This document shows, one piece after another, positions 15,254 through 22,637 of a stretch of 23,617 bases of DNA. The stretch covers positions 1 through 23,617 of the forward strand of contig CAVEUM010000026.1 in the NCBI GenBank assembly GCA_963618735.1. The letters are read 5' to 3'. Positions within the stretch are counted from its first letter, which is position 1; every line of letters begins with the position of its first letter. The DNA is from CAKUFA01 sp963618735. Its GTDB lineage: Bacteria; Bacillota; Clostridia; Christensenellales; Aristaeellaceae. The notes under the pieces are model-generated. The model saw only the letters and a program-made list of their open reading frames with translations, was not told where the DNA came from and did no database searches. Position numbers and translations under genes: made by a program.

Positions 15254-15935
15254 GGGACATCTTCCTTTCCGCAAGTGCAATCAGTCGGCTGCTTACAAAG
15301 GTCAGTATGAAGTAGATGATGGCTGCAATGGCCAGACACTCCAGACTGTTGTAAGTCTTGGCAATAACGCCCTTGGAGCGGTACATCAGGTCGGCAATGC
15401 CGATGACAGAAACGATGGAAGATTCCTTGATGTCTGTCACGAATTCGTTGCCCAGGGCAGGAAGAATGTTCTTGATCGCCTGGGGGAGGACGACCAGACG
15501 CATGGTCTGACCCTGATGGAAGCCCAAGCTGCGGGCGGCCTCAGTCTGTCCCTTATCAACGGCCTGAATGCCGGAACGGATGATCTCGGCGATATAGGCG
15601 CAGCTGTTCAGACTCATAGCGACAACACCTGCGGCGAAACGATCAAAATTCTCGATGAAATCAACAGAGGGGAAGGTGATACCGATCATGGGCAGGCCGT
15701 AGAAGATGAACATGAGCTGCACCATCAAAGGCGTACCACGGAAGAATTCAATGTAAGCCGTGGCGAACAGACGCAGGGGAGTGATCTTGCTCATACGGGC
15801 TACAGCCATCAGTGTGCCAAGCAACGTACCAAGCAAAACCGTGAAGAAAGAGAGAATCAGTGTGTTGCTGACGCCTTCCAGAAAGAATCCGGAATATTTA
15901 TTGACCAGATTCCACATGGTGGTGAAGAATTCCAT
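15240..15935 (-). CDS. Polar amino acid ABC transporter, permease (HisM/GlnP type)
   Basis: A 231-residue membrane protein. It has hydrophobic segments near 22-45, 70-85, 100-115 and 200-222, the family N-terminal motif EFFRGTPLMVQLMFIFYG (62-79) and the EAA cytoplasmic loop EAARSLGFHQGQTMRLVVLP that contacts the ATPase, followed by QAIKNILPALGNEF. A single permease gene is present, so it probably works as a homodimer. An AAGGAGC site precedes the ATG. It lies 99 bases after the binding-protein gene and overlaps the ATPase gene. Confidence 0.94.
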   Translation of the reverse strand: MEFFTTMWNLVNKYSGFFLEGVSNTLILSFFTVLLGTLLGTLMAVARMSKITPLRLFATAYIEFFRGTPLMVQLMFIFYGLPMIGITFPSVDFIENFDRFAAGVVAMSLNSCAYIAEIIRSGIQAVDKGQTEAARSLGFHQGQTMRLVVLPQAIKNILPALGNEFVTDIKESSIVSVIGIADLMYRSKGVIAKTYNSLECLAIAAIIYFILTFVSSRLIALAERKMSRGKK

Positions 15936-15986
15936 GACATTGCTCCTTCCGTGGCAGGTGGGTTGGATCGGTAAAATACGGCGAAA

Positions 15987-16015
15987 ACCGGAAAGTCACA
16001 GTGTGGCTTTCCGGT
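15987..16015 (-). other. Intercistronic hairpin between binding protein and permease genes
   Basis: ACCGGAAAGTCACA (15987-16000) and TGTGGCTTTCCGGT (16002-16015) are complementary over 14 positions with one wobble; in practice about 11 pairs with a 7-base loop. On the minus strand it is followed by only TTTTCG, so it would be a leaky terminator or 3-prime stabiliser. Such hairpins commonly raise binding-protein levels above permease and ATPase. Confidence 0.6.
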
Positions 16016-16034
16016 ACTTCGTCAAGGTACATCC

Positions 16035-16829
16035 TTATTCAGCGGAGGGAGCCCAGATGGCGTTATACTCGTCGAAAGCAGCCAGGTAAGAACCATCAGC
16101 CACAACGCGATCCACCACGGTGTTCACAACTGCCAGGAAGTCTTCATTGCCCTGTGCAACCACGCAAGCCTTACCGAAGGAAGCTTCCTCAGCGGTGAAG
16201 ACCAGGCCGGCAACTTCCAGGTTGTCATTCTGAGCAACCATGCCCTCGCCGACAGCCTTGTCGCAAACGAAGCCAGCAATGTTGCCGTTCACGGTTTCCA
16301 TGGCCAGGTTCGGATAGGTGTCCAGCTCGAACAGCACGGAGTCAGACAGAGCAGAGGAAACCAGCTCGGACTGAATGGTACCCATCTGAGCGCCAACCTT
16401 CAGACCTGCCAGAGATTCCTTGGTGGAGTAGGTCTCGCCGTTGCCCTTCTTCACGATGAGCAGCTGCTCGCTCAATTCATACTGATTGCTGAAGTCAATC
16501 ACCTTTGCACGCTCTTCACTCACGGTGAAAGCAGCAATGCCGATGTCAACAACGCCGGACTTTACAGCATCGATGATGCCATCGAAAGCCATGTCCTGAA
16601 TCTTCAGTTCAACGCCCAGCTCGTCAGCGATCTGCTGTGCCAGCCAGATGTCGCAGCCAATGGGATTTGCATCGTCATCCAGAAATTCATAGGGACCATA
16701 GGTAGCTTCGGTACCGACAACCAGCACGCCGGCGGCCTTTACCTTTTCAAGAACAGTTTCGGCGGATGCCATTGCGACCGTGCAAAGCATCATGCAAGCA
16801 ACCAAGACAAGTGCTACAAACTTCTTCAT
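16035..16829 (-). CDS. Polar amino acid ABC transporter, extracellular substrate-binding protein
   Basis: A 264-residue secreted protein. The signal peptide is MKKFVALVLVACMMLCTVAMASA, with a plausible signal peptidase I site ASA/ET at 23/24. The mature part matches family 3 solute-binding proteins: VLVVGTEATYGPYEFLDDD, IGCDIWLAQQIADELGVEL, the ligand-site region DMAFDGIIDAVKSGVVDIG and FTVSEERAKVIDFSNQY. Substrate specificity within polar amino acids cannot be assigned. No standard lipobox is at the expected place; LVAC (9-12) fits the consensus but would leave a very short hydrophobic core. A GGGGGA site precedes the ATG. It is the first gene of its own transcription unit, with a consensus promoter upstream. 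Confidence 0.92.
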   Translation of the reverse strand: MKKFVALVLVACMMLCTVAMASAETVLEKVKAAGVLVVGTEATYGPYEFLDDDANPIGCDIWLAQQIADELGVELKIQDMAFDGIIDAVKSGVVDIGIAAFTVSEERAKVIDFSNQYELSEQLLIVKKGNGETYSTKESLAGLKVGAQMGTIQSELVSSALSDSVLFELDTYPNLAMETVNGNIAGFVCDKAVGEGMVAQNDNLEVAGLVFTAEEASFGKACVVAQGNEDFLAVVNTVVDRVVADGSYLAAFDEYNAIWAPSAE

Positions 16830-16862
16830 TTTCGTTTCCCCCGTTCGTTCTATTCAGGTTAC

Positions 16863-16897
16863 GTGTATTATTATACACACCATTATTCATTTGTCAA
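16863..16897 (-). promoter_or_regulatory. Consensus promoter of the amino acid ABC transporter operon, with dyad over the -10 box
   Basis: Minus strand: exact TTGACA (16897-16892), 16 bases, exact TATAAT (16875-16870). An inverted repeat GTGTAT/ATACAC (16863-16868 and 16873-16878) overlaps the -10 box and could be a repressor site; it may also be chance in an AT-rich stretch. Confidence 0.75.
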
Positions 16898-16914
16898 GCA
16901 TAAATTTTCATTTT

Positions 16915-18069
16915 TCAAAAATCTTTTTCAAGCTTTTTCATGCGCGCCATGGCTTCGACGATTTTCTCTTCAGAGGTAGTGCATGCAATGCGGAAATGGC
17001 CGTTGCCTGCCTTGCCGAACACACATCCGGGAGATACCATGATGTGGGCGTTTTCAAGCAGGTATTTGCAGAAGGTCTTGTCGTCCATTCCTGTTTTGCT
17101 GATGCCGGGGAACACATAGAAGGTTCCGCGGGGCTTGAAGATGGTCAGATAGGAAATCTGCTCAATAGCCTCTGCAACTTTGTATACTCGTGCGCGATAT
17201 TTGGATATATATTCATCGGCAATGCTATCACGGATGGAAAGTGCTTTAAGAGCAGCACGCTGGGAGATGGCAGGGGTTGAATAGGTCAGGCCATCATTCA
17301 CGAATTTGAATACATCAATCAGATCGGGATGCGCAATGATATAGCCAACGCGCCAGCCTGTCATCATGAAATTCTTCGAGAAGCTGTTCAGGGTAATGGT
17401 GCGGTCGGCCATGCCAGGCATCGTCCGCATGGGAACGAATTCGCCGTCATAGAGATAGCGGGTATAGATTTCATCGGCAAGAACCAGCAGGTCCTTCTCG
17501 GTGGCAATATTGGCCAGCATTTGCAGGGTTTCACGGCCATAGGCTGCACCGGTGGGGTTGGTGGGCGTGTTGATGATCATGGCACGGGTTGCGGACGTGA
17601 TAGCGGCACGAACAGCCTCTTCCTGAGGAAGATATTCCTGTTCCTCGTAGGTGGGCACTTCCACTAGCTTGCCGCCTGCAAGCTCGATCTGGTTCTTATA
17701 GTCGGCAAAGTAGGGGCCGAAGACAATCACCTCATCGCCGGGATTCAACAGACCCATCAGGCACTGTGACATGCCCATGCAGCTGGAGGTGGTGATCAGC
17801 ACCTGCTCCGCACGGATGTCCTGATTGAAATCTTCCTTCCAGGCACGGCAAATGGCTTCGATAAGTTCCGGGTCACCTTTGGGATCGCCATAATGTGTAT
17901 AACCGTTGCATGCGTCTGCATAAGCGGCATCGATAATGCGGCGGTCGGTGGTGAAATCCGTGTCACCAATGCTCAAATCGATGACGTCATTGTAGCGGTG
18001 CAGTGCTTCGGTATCGAGGGACAGCCCGGCGGAGCGTTGCTGAAAACGCTTGGCGATATACTCTTTCAT
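16915..18069 (-). CDS. PLP-dependent aminotransferase, class I (fold type I)
   Basis: A 384-residue aspartate-aminotransferase-like enzyme. PLP-binding and substrate residues: Tyr60 and Gly61 in YTHYGDP, Asn171 in NTPTNPTGAAYG (167-178), Asp199 and Tyr202 in LADEIYTRYLYDG, Schiff-base Lys232 in SFSKNFMMTGWRVGY (229-243), and the carboxylate-binding Arg near the C-terminus in FRIACTTSEE. Its amino donor and acceptor cannot be assigned from sequence alone. ATG 18069 overlaps the stop of the LarA-family gene by 4 bases (ATGA), so it is the second gene of that operon. The downstream amino acid transporter has its own promoter, but no terminator is visible between them, so read-through is possible. 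Confidence 0.92.
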   Translation of the reverse strand: MKEYIAKRFQQRSAGLSLDTEALHRYNDVIDLSIGDTDFTTDRRIIDAAYADACNGYTHYGDPKGDPELIEAICRAWKEDFNQDIRAEQVLITTSSCMGMSQCLMGLLNPGDEVIVFGPYFADYKNQIELAGGKLVEVPTYEEQEYLPQEEAVRAAITSATRAMIINTPTNPTGAAYGRETLQMLANIATEKDLLVLADEIYTRYLYDGEFVPMRTMPGMADRTITLNSFSKNFMMTGWRVGYIIAHPDLIDVFKFVNDGLTYSTPAISQRAALKALSIRDSIADEYISKYRARVYKVAEAIEQISYLTIFKPRGTFYVFPGISKTGMDDKTFCKYLLENAHIMVSPGCVFGKAGNGHFRIACTTSEEKIVEAMARMKKLEKDF

Positions 18070-19352
18070 TCCTGGTTCGCTCCTTTTTTCACATAAGGTA
18101 CCACGGTGCTTCCATTGGGGATGACGTAGATTTTCTTGCCACTGAGGTCAGCGGCTGCAAGCAAATCCTCCACCCTCTGATAGGACTTGAGGCCCATAGG
18201 CGCCACCACATCGGCGTCAACCTTGGAAAGCATCAGAATGTTGTATCGGTGTGCCTGTTCGCAATTCAGCAGAAAGATGTATCCGGGAATGGTGAAGTGC
18301 TCGCGGAGCTGCTTCTCCATGGTGCCATCCTGCAGATTCTTAATCCAGTCGAAGTATTCAGCAGGGCCGCCGCCATCGCGGGCTTCAATGATAAGAATCA
18401 GCGTGCCGCCAATCTTCAGGCCGGTTTCCACATTGTCGATGGTTTTCGTTCCCTGATACAGGGACATATCCTTCGGGAAACCGCCGCAGCTGGTAACAAT
18501 GACATCGGCCTTTTCGGGCACTTCCACACGATAAATGCGGTCTACCGCTTCGCAGGCCTTGCGCCAGGAATTCAGATAGTGGCCTGCATAAATTTCCGCA
18601 AGCTCCATTTCGGAATTCATCACCAGGGAGATCATGAAAAGATTCTTCATGAGCCCTGCCGCTTCGCACATATCATCATTCAGGGGATTATCATCCAGCT
18701 TGCCATTGCCGATGCGGGGATTGCTCTTGAAGCAGCGGGGATCCAGCGCATAAGCGTGATTGTGGCAGATGGTATCCATGGCGCTGATGCCCGGCAGGAT
18801 GCTCTTTCGCCCGCCGCCAAAACCAGCCATAACGTGATGCGTGCAGGCACCAAGGCAAATGACACGATCTGCATGCGCTGCAATAGGATTGATGCGCACG
18901 ACAGTTCCATGGGGCGTGGTGCCGATGGTGACCAGATCATCTGCCAGACAATCGTGATTGACCACACGAATACGGTCATAAACGGCATCGGTCACCAGCG
19001 TGCGGAGCTCTTTTTCATCGCCGCCCAGGTGGGTGCCGTTTGCAACCAGAATTGTTATCCGGTCATCCGGCACGCCGCAGCGGTCATGCAGGTAGTTGAC
19101 CAGATGGGGGATCACCTTATCCTGTCGCATCCAGAAACGGGACATATCGCTGATGACCAGCGCCACTTTTTCACCAGGCTGAATCCACTGACTTAGCGCA
19201 GGGGCATCAATGGGTGCGTCCAGCGCTGCAAAGAGCGTGGCGGCAATATCCTGCGCAGCAGGTGTATGATTGCCTTGCAGAACGGTTACGTTTTCTTCCT
19301 CGAGAGGGAAGTCAACACGACCATCGCCATAACGGAAAGAATAGGATTTCAA
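18066..19352 (-). CDS. larA: LarA-family nickel-pincer-nucleotide 2-hydroxyacid racemase
   Basis: About 428 residues from a TTG start. Residues fall at nearly the same numbers as in Lactobacillus plantarum lactate racemase: His108 in ANGTH (104-108), His172/His173 in THHVMAGFGGGRKSILPG, Lys183 as the candidate lysine joined to the nickel pincer cofactor, and His199 in CHNHA as candidate nickel ligand. The C-terminal motif SCGGFPKDMSLYQGTK is also of the family. Members racemise various 2-hydroxyacids, so lactate is not certain. The frame is open to a GTG at 19400, but that codon sits about 2 bases from the predicted transcription start; TTG at 19352 has AGAGGAG 10 bases upstream and gives the family length. 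Cofactor genes larB, larC and larE are not in the window. It is co-transcribed with the aminotransferase. Confidence 0.85.
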   Translation of the reverse strand: MKSYSFRYGDGRVDFPLEEENVTVLQGNHTPAAQDIAATLFAALDAPIDAPALSQWIQPGEKVALVISDMSRFWMRQDKVIPHLVNYLHDRCGVPDDRITILVANGTHLGGDEKELRTLVTDAVYDRIRVVNHDCLADDLVTIGTTPHGTVVRINPIAAHADRVICLGACTHHVMAGFGGGRKSILPGISAMDTICHNHAYALDPRCFKSNPRIGNGKLDDNPLNDDMCEAAGLMKNLFMISLVMNSEMELAEIYAGHYLNSWRKACEAVDRIYRVEVPEKADVIVTSCGGFPKDMSLYQGTKTIDNVETGLKIGGTLILIIEARDGGGPAEYFDWIKNLQDGTMEKQLREHFTIPGYIFLLNCEQAHRYNILMLSKVDADVVAPMGLKSYQRVEDLLAAADLSGKKIYVIPNGSTVVPYVKKGANQE

Positions 19353-19408
19353 GAATGAATCACTCCTCTGATCGGAATGCGGCTTCGTATGATTATGCAC
19401 AACAATTT

Positions 19409-19458
19409 ATTATAGCACGCGTCAGGAACTTTGTCGATATGGCACAAAGCATTTGTGC
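19409..19458 (-). promoter_or_regulatory. Promoter and candidate operator of the larA-aminotransferase operon
   Basis: Minus strand: TCGACA (19437-19432), 17 bases, exact TATAAT (19414-19409). Just upstream is a perfect inverted repeat GCACAAA/TTTGTGC with a 3-base centre (19442-19458), five bases from the -35 box, a good position for a regulator. Confidence 0.65.
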
Positions 19459-19471
19459 ATAGAAAGTACAC

Positions 19472-19510
19472 AAAAGGCGTGCGGTGGACTTTGAAATCCA
19501 TCCGCACGCC
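19472..19510 (-). terminator. Rho-independent terminator of glnN
   Basis: GGCGTGCGG plus TGGA on one side (from 19476) pair with TCCA and CCGCACGCC on the other (to 19510), with one bulged base and an 8-base centre. On the minus strand it is followed by TTTTG. It begins about 17 bases after the glnN stop. Confidence 0.85.
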
Positions 19511-19526
19511 GTGCAATGAATAAAAA

Positions 19527-21617
19527 TTAGACGTTGAACAACAGATCTGCGTAGGTGGGGAAAGGCCAATACTCACGGCCGACCAGGGTTTCCAGCTCGT
19601 CAGCTACCACACGGACAGCATTCATGGCAGGAATGATCACGTCGTGCTCGTAAGTGGCAGCAGCTTCAGCATCTGCATCGTGATTTGTGTTCACAATGGC
19701 ACTCTGCAATTCATCAATGCGGTCAGACAGCAAGGAAGTGTTGCAGCTCAGCTTCGACAGCAGCTTTTCCTCGGCAGAGGTGCTCATACCGGGAACGGCA
19801 TCCTTCACGGCCTTCAGCTGGGCAGCTACATCGCCGGTGTACTTCATCACAGCGGGCAGAATCTCACGCTGCGCCATCATCAGAGCGGTTTCCGCTTCGA
19901 TGTTCAGCACCTTGGCGTACTCTTCCAGCTTGATTTCGTAGCGGGAACGAATTTCCACTTCCGTGTACACCTTATGAGAGGTGAACAGCTTGATGTTCTT
20001 GTCGTTGATCATGTAGGGCAGGGCATCCACGGTGCTGCGCAGGTTCAGCAAGCCGCGCTTCTCAGCTTCCTTTACCCACTCATCGGAATAGCCGTTGCCG
20101 TTGAAGATAATGCGCTTGTGCGCACGAATCTCGCGAACGATCAGCTCATGCAGAGCAGTCTTAAAGTCGGAAGCCCCTTCCAGTTCATCAGCAAACTGAC
20201 GCAGAGATTCAGCAACAATGGTGTTGATGACCACGTTGGTCTCAGAAATGGAAGCAGCAGAGCCCAAAGAACGGAACTCAAACTTGTTGCCGGTGAAAGC
20301 AAAGGGAGAAGTACGGTTGCGGTCCGTGTTGTCCTTGGGGAACTTCGGCAGCACGTGCACGCCAACGGTCAGGTCGATGTGCTCATGGCCGCTGTAGGAG
20401 GTGCCTGCATCGATGGCGTCCAGAATCTCGCCCAGCTCGTCGCCTACGAACATGGAGATGATGGCAGGCGGTGCTTCGTTAGCGCCCAGACGGTGATCGT
20501 TGCCAGCGCTGGCGACAGATACGCGCAGCAGATCCTGATAATCATCCACTGCCTTGATGACAGCCGTCAGGAACAGCATGAACTGAGCACTTTCGTAGGG
20601 GCTATCGCTGGGATCCAGCAGGTTGTAGCCGGTGTTGGTAACCATGGACCAGTTGTTGTGCTTGCCGGAGCCGTTCACACCTGCGAAAGGCTTCTCATGC
20701 AGCAGGCAAACCATGCCATGACGCTCGGCAATCTTCTTCATCATTTCCATGGTCAGCTGATTGTGGTCAGCGGCCACGTTGGTGAGGGAGAACACAGGCG
20801 CCAGCTCGTGCTGGGAAGGAGCCACTTCGTTATGCTCGGTCTTTGCAGCAACACCCAGCTTCCACAGCTCTTCATTCAGCTCGGTCATAAAGGCCTGAAC
20901 GCGGGGCTTGATGGCACCAAAGTAGTGATCTTCCATTTCCTGACCCTTGGGAGGCTTGGCACCGTACAGGGTACGGCCGGTGAAGATCAAGTCGCGGCGC
21001 TTCTTATAGAGTTCACGGTCAACCAGGAAATATTCCTGCTCGGGGCCTACGGTAGGGGTCACACGGACGGAGTCCATGCGGCCAAACAGATGCAGAACAC
21101 GCACTGCCTGCTTGCTCAGAGTCTCCATAGAACGGAGCAGAGGCGTCTTCTGGTCCAGCGCTTCGCCGCCATAGGAGCAGAAAGCAGTGGGGATGCACAG
21201 CACATTGTCCTTAATAAAGGCATAGCTGGTAGGATCCCAAGCGGTATAGCCGCGTGCCTCAAAGGTAGAACGCAGACCGCCGGAAGGGAAGGAGGAAGCG
21301 TCAGGCTCACCACGGACGAGTTCCTTGCCGCTGAAGGACAGGATCATCTTGCCGCCAGCCTGAGGATTCAGGAAGCTGTCATGCTTCTCTGCGGTGATGC
21401 CAGTCATAGGCTGGAACCAGTGAGTGTAGTGCGTTACGCCCTTCTCTACTGCCCAGTCCTTCATTGCGTGGGCAACAACGGCAGCAACCTGCGGATCGAG
21501 ATGACGGCCTTCATCGATGGTCTTCTTCAGGGCCTTATAGGTATCTTTCGGCAGACGCTGCTGCATCACGGCGTCGTTAAATACGTTACTGCCGAAGATT
21601 TCATCCATGTGTGCCAT
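19527..21617 (-). CDS. glnN: Glutamine synthetase type III
   Basis: A 696-residue GSIII enzyme, the large form (about 700 residues) found in Bacteroidetes, cyanobacteria and many Clostridia. It condenses glutamate and ammonia to glutamine using ATP. Motifs: VTHYTHWFQPMTG (61-73), GGLRSTFEARGYTAWDP (113-129), GPEQEYFLVD (191-200, metal-binding acidic residues), EHNEVAPSQHELAPVF (261-276) and EKPFAGVNGSGKHNNWSM (308-325, glutamate and ATP site). The ATG at 21617 has an AGGGGG site close upstream. It stands alone in its transcription unit with a strong promoter, a structured leader of about 118 bases and its own terminator. Nearby azlCD and the amino acid importer make a nitrogen-metabolism neighbourhood. 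Confidence 0.96.
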   Translation of the reverse strand: MAHMDEIFGSNVFNDAVMQQRLPKDTYKALKKTIDEGRHLDPQVAAVVAHAMKDWAVEKGVTHYTHWFQPMTGITAEKHDSFLNPQAGGKMILSFSGKELVRGEPDASSFPSGGLRSTFEARGYTAWDPTSYAFIKDNVLCIPTAFCSYGGEALDQKTPLLRSMETLSKQAVRVLHLFGRMDSVRVTPTVGPEQEYFLVDRELYKKRRDLIFTGRTLYGAKPPKGQEMEDHYFGAIKPRVQAFMTELNEELWKLGVAAKTEHNEVAPSQHELAPVFSLTNVAADHNQLTMEMMKKIAERHGMVCLLHEKPFAGVNGSGKHNNWSMVTNTGYNLLDPSDSPYESAQFMLFLTAVIKAVDDYQDLLRVSVASAGNDHRLGANEAPPAIISMFVGDELGEILDAIDAGTSYSGHEHIDLTVGVHVLPKFPKDNTDRNRTSPFAFTGNKFEFRSLGSAASISETNVVINTIVAESLRQFADELEGASDFKTALHELIVREIRAHKRIIFNGNGYSDEWVKEAEKRGLLNLRSTVDALPYMINDKNIKLFTSHKVYTEVEIRSRYEIKLEEYAKVLNIEAETALMMAQREILPAVMKYTGDVAAQLKAVKDAVPGMSTSAEEKLLSKLSCNTSLLSDRIDELQSAIVNTNHDADAEAAATYEHDVIIPAMNAVRVVADELETLVGREYWPFPTYADLLFNV

Positions 21618-21659
21618 TCCGGTAACCCCCTTCTACGATGTTCCATTTGGGTTGAGCAG

Positions 21660-21735
21660 CCTTTTCCATGGCGATAGAGCCATACATGGAAAAAGGACGG
21701 TGCGAGAAAGAAATCCCGCAGCGTCCTTGCTGCAT
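21660..21735 (-). promoter_or_regulatory. Structured glnN leader: hexaloop hairpin, overlapping intrinsic terminator and downstream hairpin (putative attenuator)
   Basis: In RNA order on the minus strand, starting near the predicted +1 (21735): a 5-bp hairpin GCAGC-AAGGAC-GCTGC (21733-21718) with a six-base loop having A at position 1 and G at position 4. Its loop and 3-prime arm are also the 5-prime arm of a terminator in which AAGGACG (21728-21722) pairs with CGTCCTT (21699-21693), followed by five T (21694-21690). A third hairpin pairs CCTTTTTCCATG (21696-21685) with CATGGAAAAGG (21670-21660) and would consume the terminator 3-prime arm. These forms exclude one another, which suggests conditional termination. 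The loop pattern matches the ANTAR antiterminator consensus, but only one such hairpin is seen. Confidence 0.55.
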
Positions 21736-21741
21736 GTGCTC

Positions 21742-21770
21742 AGTATAACGGCACGGTTTCCATTTGTCAA
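21742..21770 (-). promoter_or_regulatory. Sigma-A promoter of glnN
   Basis: Minus strand: exact TTGACA (21770-21765), 17 bases, TATACT (21747-21742). Predicted start at A 21735, giving a 118-base leader. Confidence 0.8.
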
Positions 21771-21824
21771 GAGCTAAACATAGGAAAAACGAGAGATTTG
21801 TGTGTCATCTGTTATTTAGCGCAG

Positions 21825-21879
21825 GGTAAAGCAGCTTTGCCTCTGGCAATTTGACAAACGTTCATTCCTTTTCTATAAT
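21825..21879 (+). promoter_or_regulatory. Consensus promoter of azlCD with upstream dyad
   Basis: Exact TTGACA (21851-21856), 17 bases, exact TATAAT (21874-21879). Ten bases before the -35 box is an inverted repeat GGTAAAGC/GCTTTGCC with a one-base centre (21825-21841, one wobble-type mismatch), a candidate binding site for a regulator. Confidence 0.75.
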
Positions 21880-21914
21880 GACAGACGATTCAATAGAGAA
21901 AGGGGAGACATCCC

Positions 21915-22637
21915 ATGGGAAAAGCGCTCAGAAAGGCGTTTCCATCCACCATCCCTGTCATGGCTGGTTACCTGTTCCTTGGCTTCGCTTATGGTATTTC
22001 CATGCGGGAAAGCGGCTTTGGCATTGGCTGGACGGCACTGATCAGCCTGTTTGTATACGCTGGCAGCATGCAGTTTGCCATGATCGGATTGCTCACAGCC
22101 TCGTTTGCACCGCTTACGGCGGTGATGATGACGCTGATGGTGAACGCACGCCACTTGTTTTATGGCATCAGCATGCTTGAACCTTATGGCAAGGCAGGAA
22201 AATGCAAGCCTTATATGATTTTTTCCCTGACCGATGAGACTTATTCCCTGGTTGTCAGCGGCGCACCGCAGGGTGTGGACGCAGACCGGTGGTATACCGC
22301 CGTATCTGCGCTGGATCAGTTCTATTGGGTGGCTGGCTCGGTACTGGGCGTCATCCTTGGAAATGTGATTCCCTTTGACCTGACGGGCATCGATTTTGCT
22401 ATGACGGCACTGTTTACCGTGATTGTCACCGAGCAGACGTCTGATGCATTTGCAGCCGTCAAGGCAGGCAAGATGCAGCTGAAAGACGCGGTCATCCCGT
22501 TGGTGCTTGGCGCTGGCGGAACACTTCTGTGCCTGCTGGTGGCGGGCAAGAGCAGCTTTCTGCTGGCCTCCATGGCGCTTATGCTTTTGTGCTTCTTTGG
22601 TCAGTATCACCTTGAGCAGGGAGGGAAAAGCGCATGA
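21915..22637 (+). CDS. azlC: Branched-chain amino acid exporter large subunit AzlC
   Basis: A 240-residue multi-pass membrane protein of the AzlC family. Hydrophobic segments alternate through its length, and the family stretches PVMAGYLFLGFAYGISM (13-29), FVYAGSMQFAMIGLL and MTLMVNARHLFYGISM are present. With AzlD it exports branched-chain and related amino acids from the cytoplasm. The start ATG 21915 follows AGGGGAG. The next gene overlaps its stop by 4 bases (ATGA), so the two subunits are made together. No Lrp-type regulator gene is adjacent, but a strong promoter with a possible operator lies upstream. Confidence 0.93.
   Translation: MGKALRKAFPSTIPVMAGYLFLGFAYGISMRESGFGIGWTALISLFVYAGSMQFAMIGLLTASFAPLTAVMMTLMVNARHLFYGISMLEPYGKAGKCKPYMIFSLTDETYSLVVSGAPQGVDADRWYTAVSALDQFYWVAGSVLGVILGNVIPFDLTGIDFAMTALFTVIVTEQTSDAFAAVKAGKMQLKDAVIPLVLGAGGTLLCLLVAGKSSFLLASMALMLLCFFGQYHLEQGGKSA

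Noticed and set aside
19644..21677. 677-codon open frame on the plus strand opposite glnN
   Set aside because: The glnN frame has all GSIII motifs; the opposite frame has no family signature and arises from biased codons. A conserved overlapping gene is very unlikely.
21618..21735. Glutamine riboswitch in the glnN leader
   Set aside because: I could not match the leader to the known glutamine-aptamer core; hairpin and terminator geometry fit a protein-controlled attenuator better.
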